This document shows, in pieces, positions 63,847 to 64,000 of a stretch of 64,000 bases of DNA (within the stretch, counting starts at the first letter, position 1; every line of letters starts with the position of its first letter). The position numbers were made by a program, and so were the translations under genes. The stretch is from the NCBI RefSeq assembly GCF_014349235.1, contig NZ_JACSOH010000011.1:1-64000 (forward strand). The letters run 5' to 3'. Below the pieces are notes generated by a model. That model saw only the letters and a program-made list of their open reading frames with translations. It did not search any database and was not told the DNA's origin. The DNA is from Cytophaga sp. FL35. GTDB lineage: Bacteria; Bacteroidota; Bacteroidia; Flavobacteriales; Flavobacteriaceae.

Positions 63847-64000
63847 GGGTGCATTTCTATCATGGGATTAGGTGAGTCCATTCCCGCAACTTCAACAAAT
63901 ATTTTTTTTCAATTTAACTGCCAGATATAGATTTTGGTTGTAAGCCTATTTATTTTCCCCCAAGGAATAAGCCTGTAACCCTAACCAATAAATAAAAACC

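Noticed and set aside
63847-64000. Rho-independent terminator or riboswitch after the leader ORF
   Set aside because: A T8 run is present (63902-63909), but no hairpin directly precedes it, and no known riboswitch core was recognised.

Overview
The window is a gene-dense piece of chromosome from a member of the Bacteroidetes, almost certainly the Flavobacteriaceae. Supporting evidence: a TonB receptor with an N-terminal carboxypeptidase-regulatory-like domain, many short-lipobox lipoproteins, HYC_CC_PP, GYDIA-kinase and DUF6503-type proteins, flavobacterial promoters of the TTG-N19-TAnnTTTG form, little sign of Shine-Dalgarno sequences, and several TTG starts. No rRNA, phage, CRISPR array or intact insertion sequence was seen. 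The genus cannot be fixed from the sequence; a marine flavobacterium is a reasonable guess.

Layout. 1-0.6 kb: decayed coding DNA, a hairpin-rich intergenic repeat and a 29-residue Lys/Ala-rich mini-protein. 0.7-7 kb (minus): a metal-handling block of an HYC_CC_PP protein, an AraC-type regulator with an HMA-like N-terminus, the copper ATPase CopA, a TonB receptor and a periplasmic HMA protein; a perfect 11-bp palindrome lies next to the copA -7 element. 7-16.4 kb (plus): a lipoprotein, a GAF protein related to free-methionine-sulfoxide reductase, purH, then the rod-shape cluster mreB-mreC-mreD-PBP2-rodA. 16.4-21.6 kb: a secreted DNA/RNA endonuclease, msrB-msrA, a DoxX-like protein, a divergent MsrA paralogue and a tail-specific protease. 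21.8-26.6 kb (plus): surE, a small membrane protein, lpxB, an NlpC/P60 lipoprotein and a short ComEC. 26.7-30.5 kb (minus): a POT peptide transporter and a DPP-IV-type peptidase. 30.6-32.8 kb: HMG-CoA reductase and a GYDIA-family GHMP kinase. 32.9-40.9 kb (minus): a long envelope operon, coaX-OMP-TPR-lptC-small membrane protein-CNNM/CBS-PpiD.

41-47.8 kb: tRNA-Phe with its own promoter and terminator, a small-molecule kinase overlapping an ADP-ribosylglycohydrolase lipoprotein, a GH32 fructan hydrolase, then a rhodanese/TIGR04282/purine nucleoside phosphorylase/TIGR04283 set of the kind found in arsenosugar loci. 47.8-56.3 kb: amidase, lipoproteins, peptide deformylase, an Omp85-like protein, a GH113-like hydrolase, DUF547 and two barrel proteins, one broken by a single-base frameshift in an A6 tract. 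56.6-63.7 kb (plus): FAD oxidoreductase, membrane polyferredoxin, MORN-like protein and three glycosyltransferases. At the right edge a perfect promoter drives a 26-codon ORF whose last nine residues include five arginines, a candidate attenuator leader for a gene beyond the window.

Most of the window is core flavobacterial housekeeping and envelope biology. The observations most worth a second look are the HMA-AraC/palindrome/copA control unit, the arginine-rich leader peptide, the arsenosugar-like set lacking its methylase and radical SAM enzymes, the oxidoreductase-polyferredoxin-glycosyltransferase block, and the frameshifted barrel gene. All family calls are from reading motifs; no database search was run.
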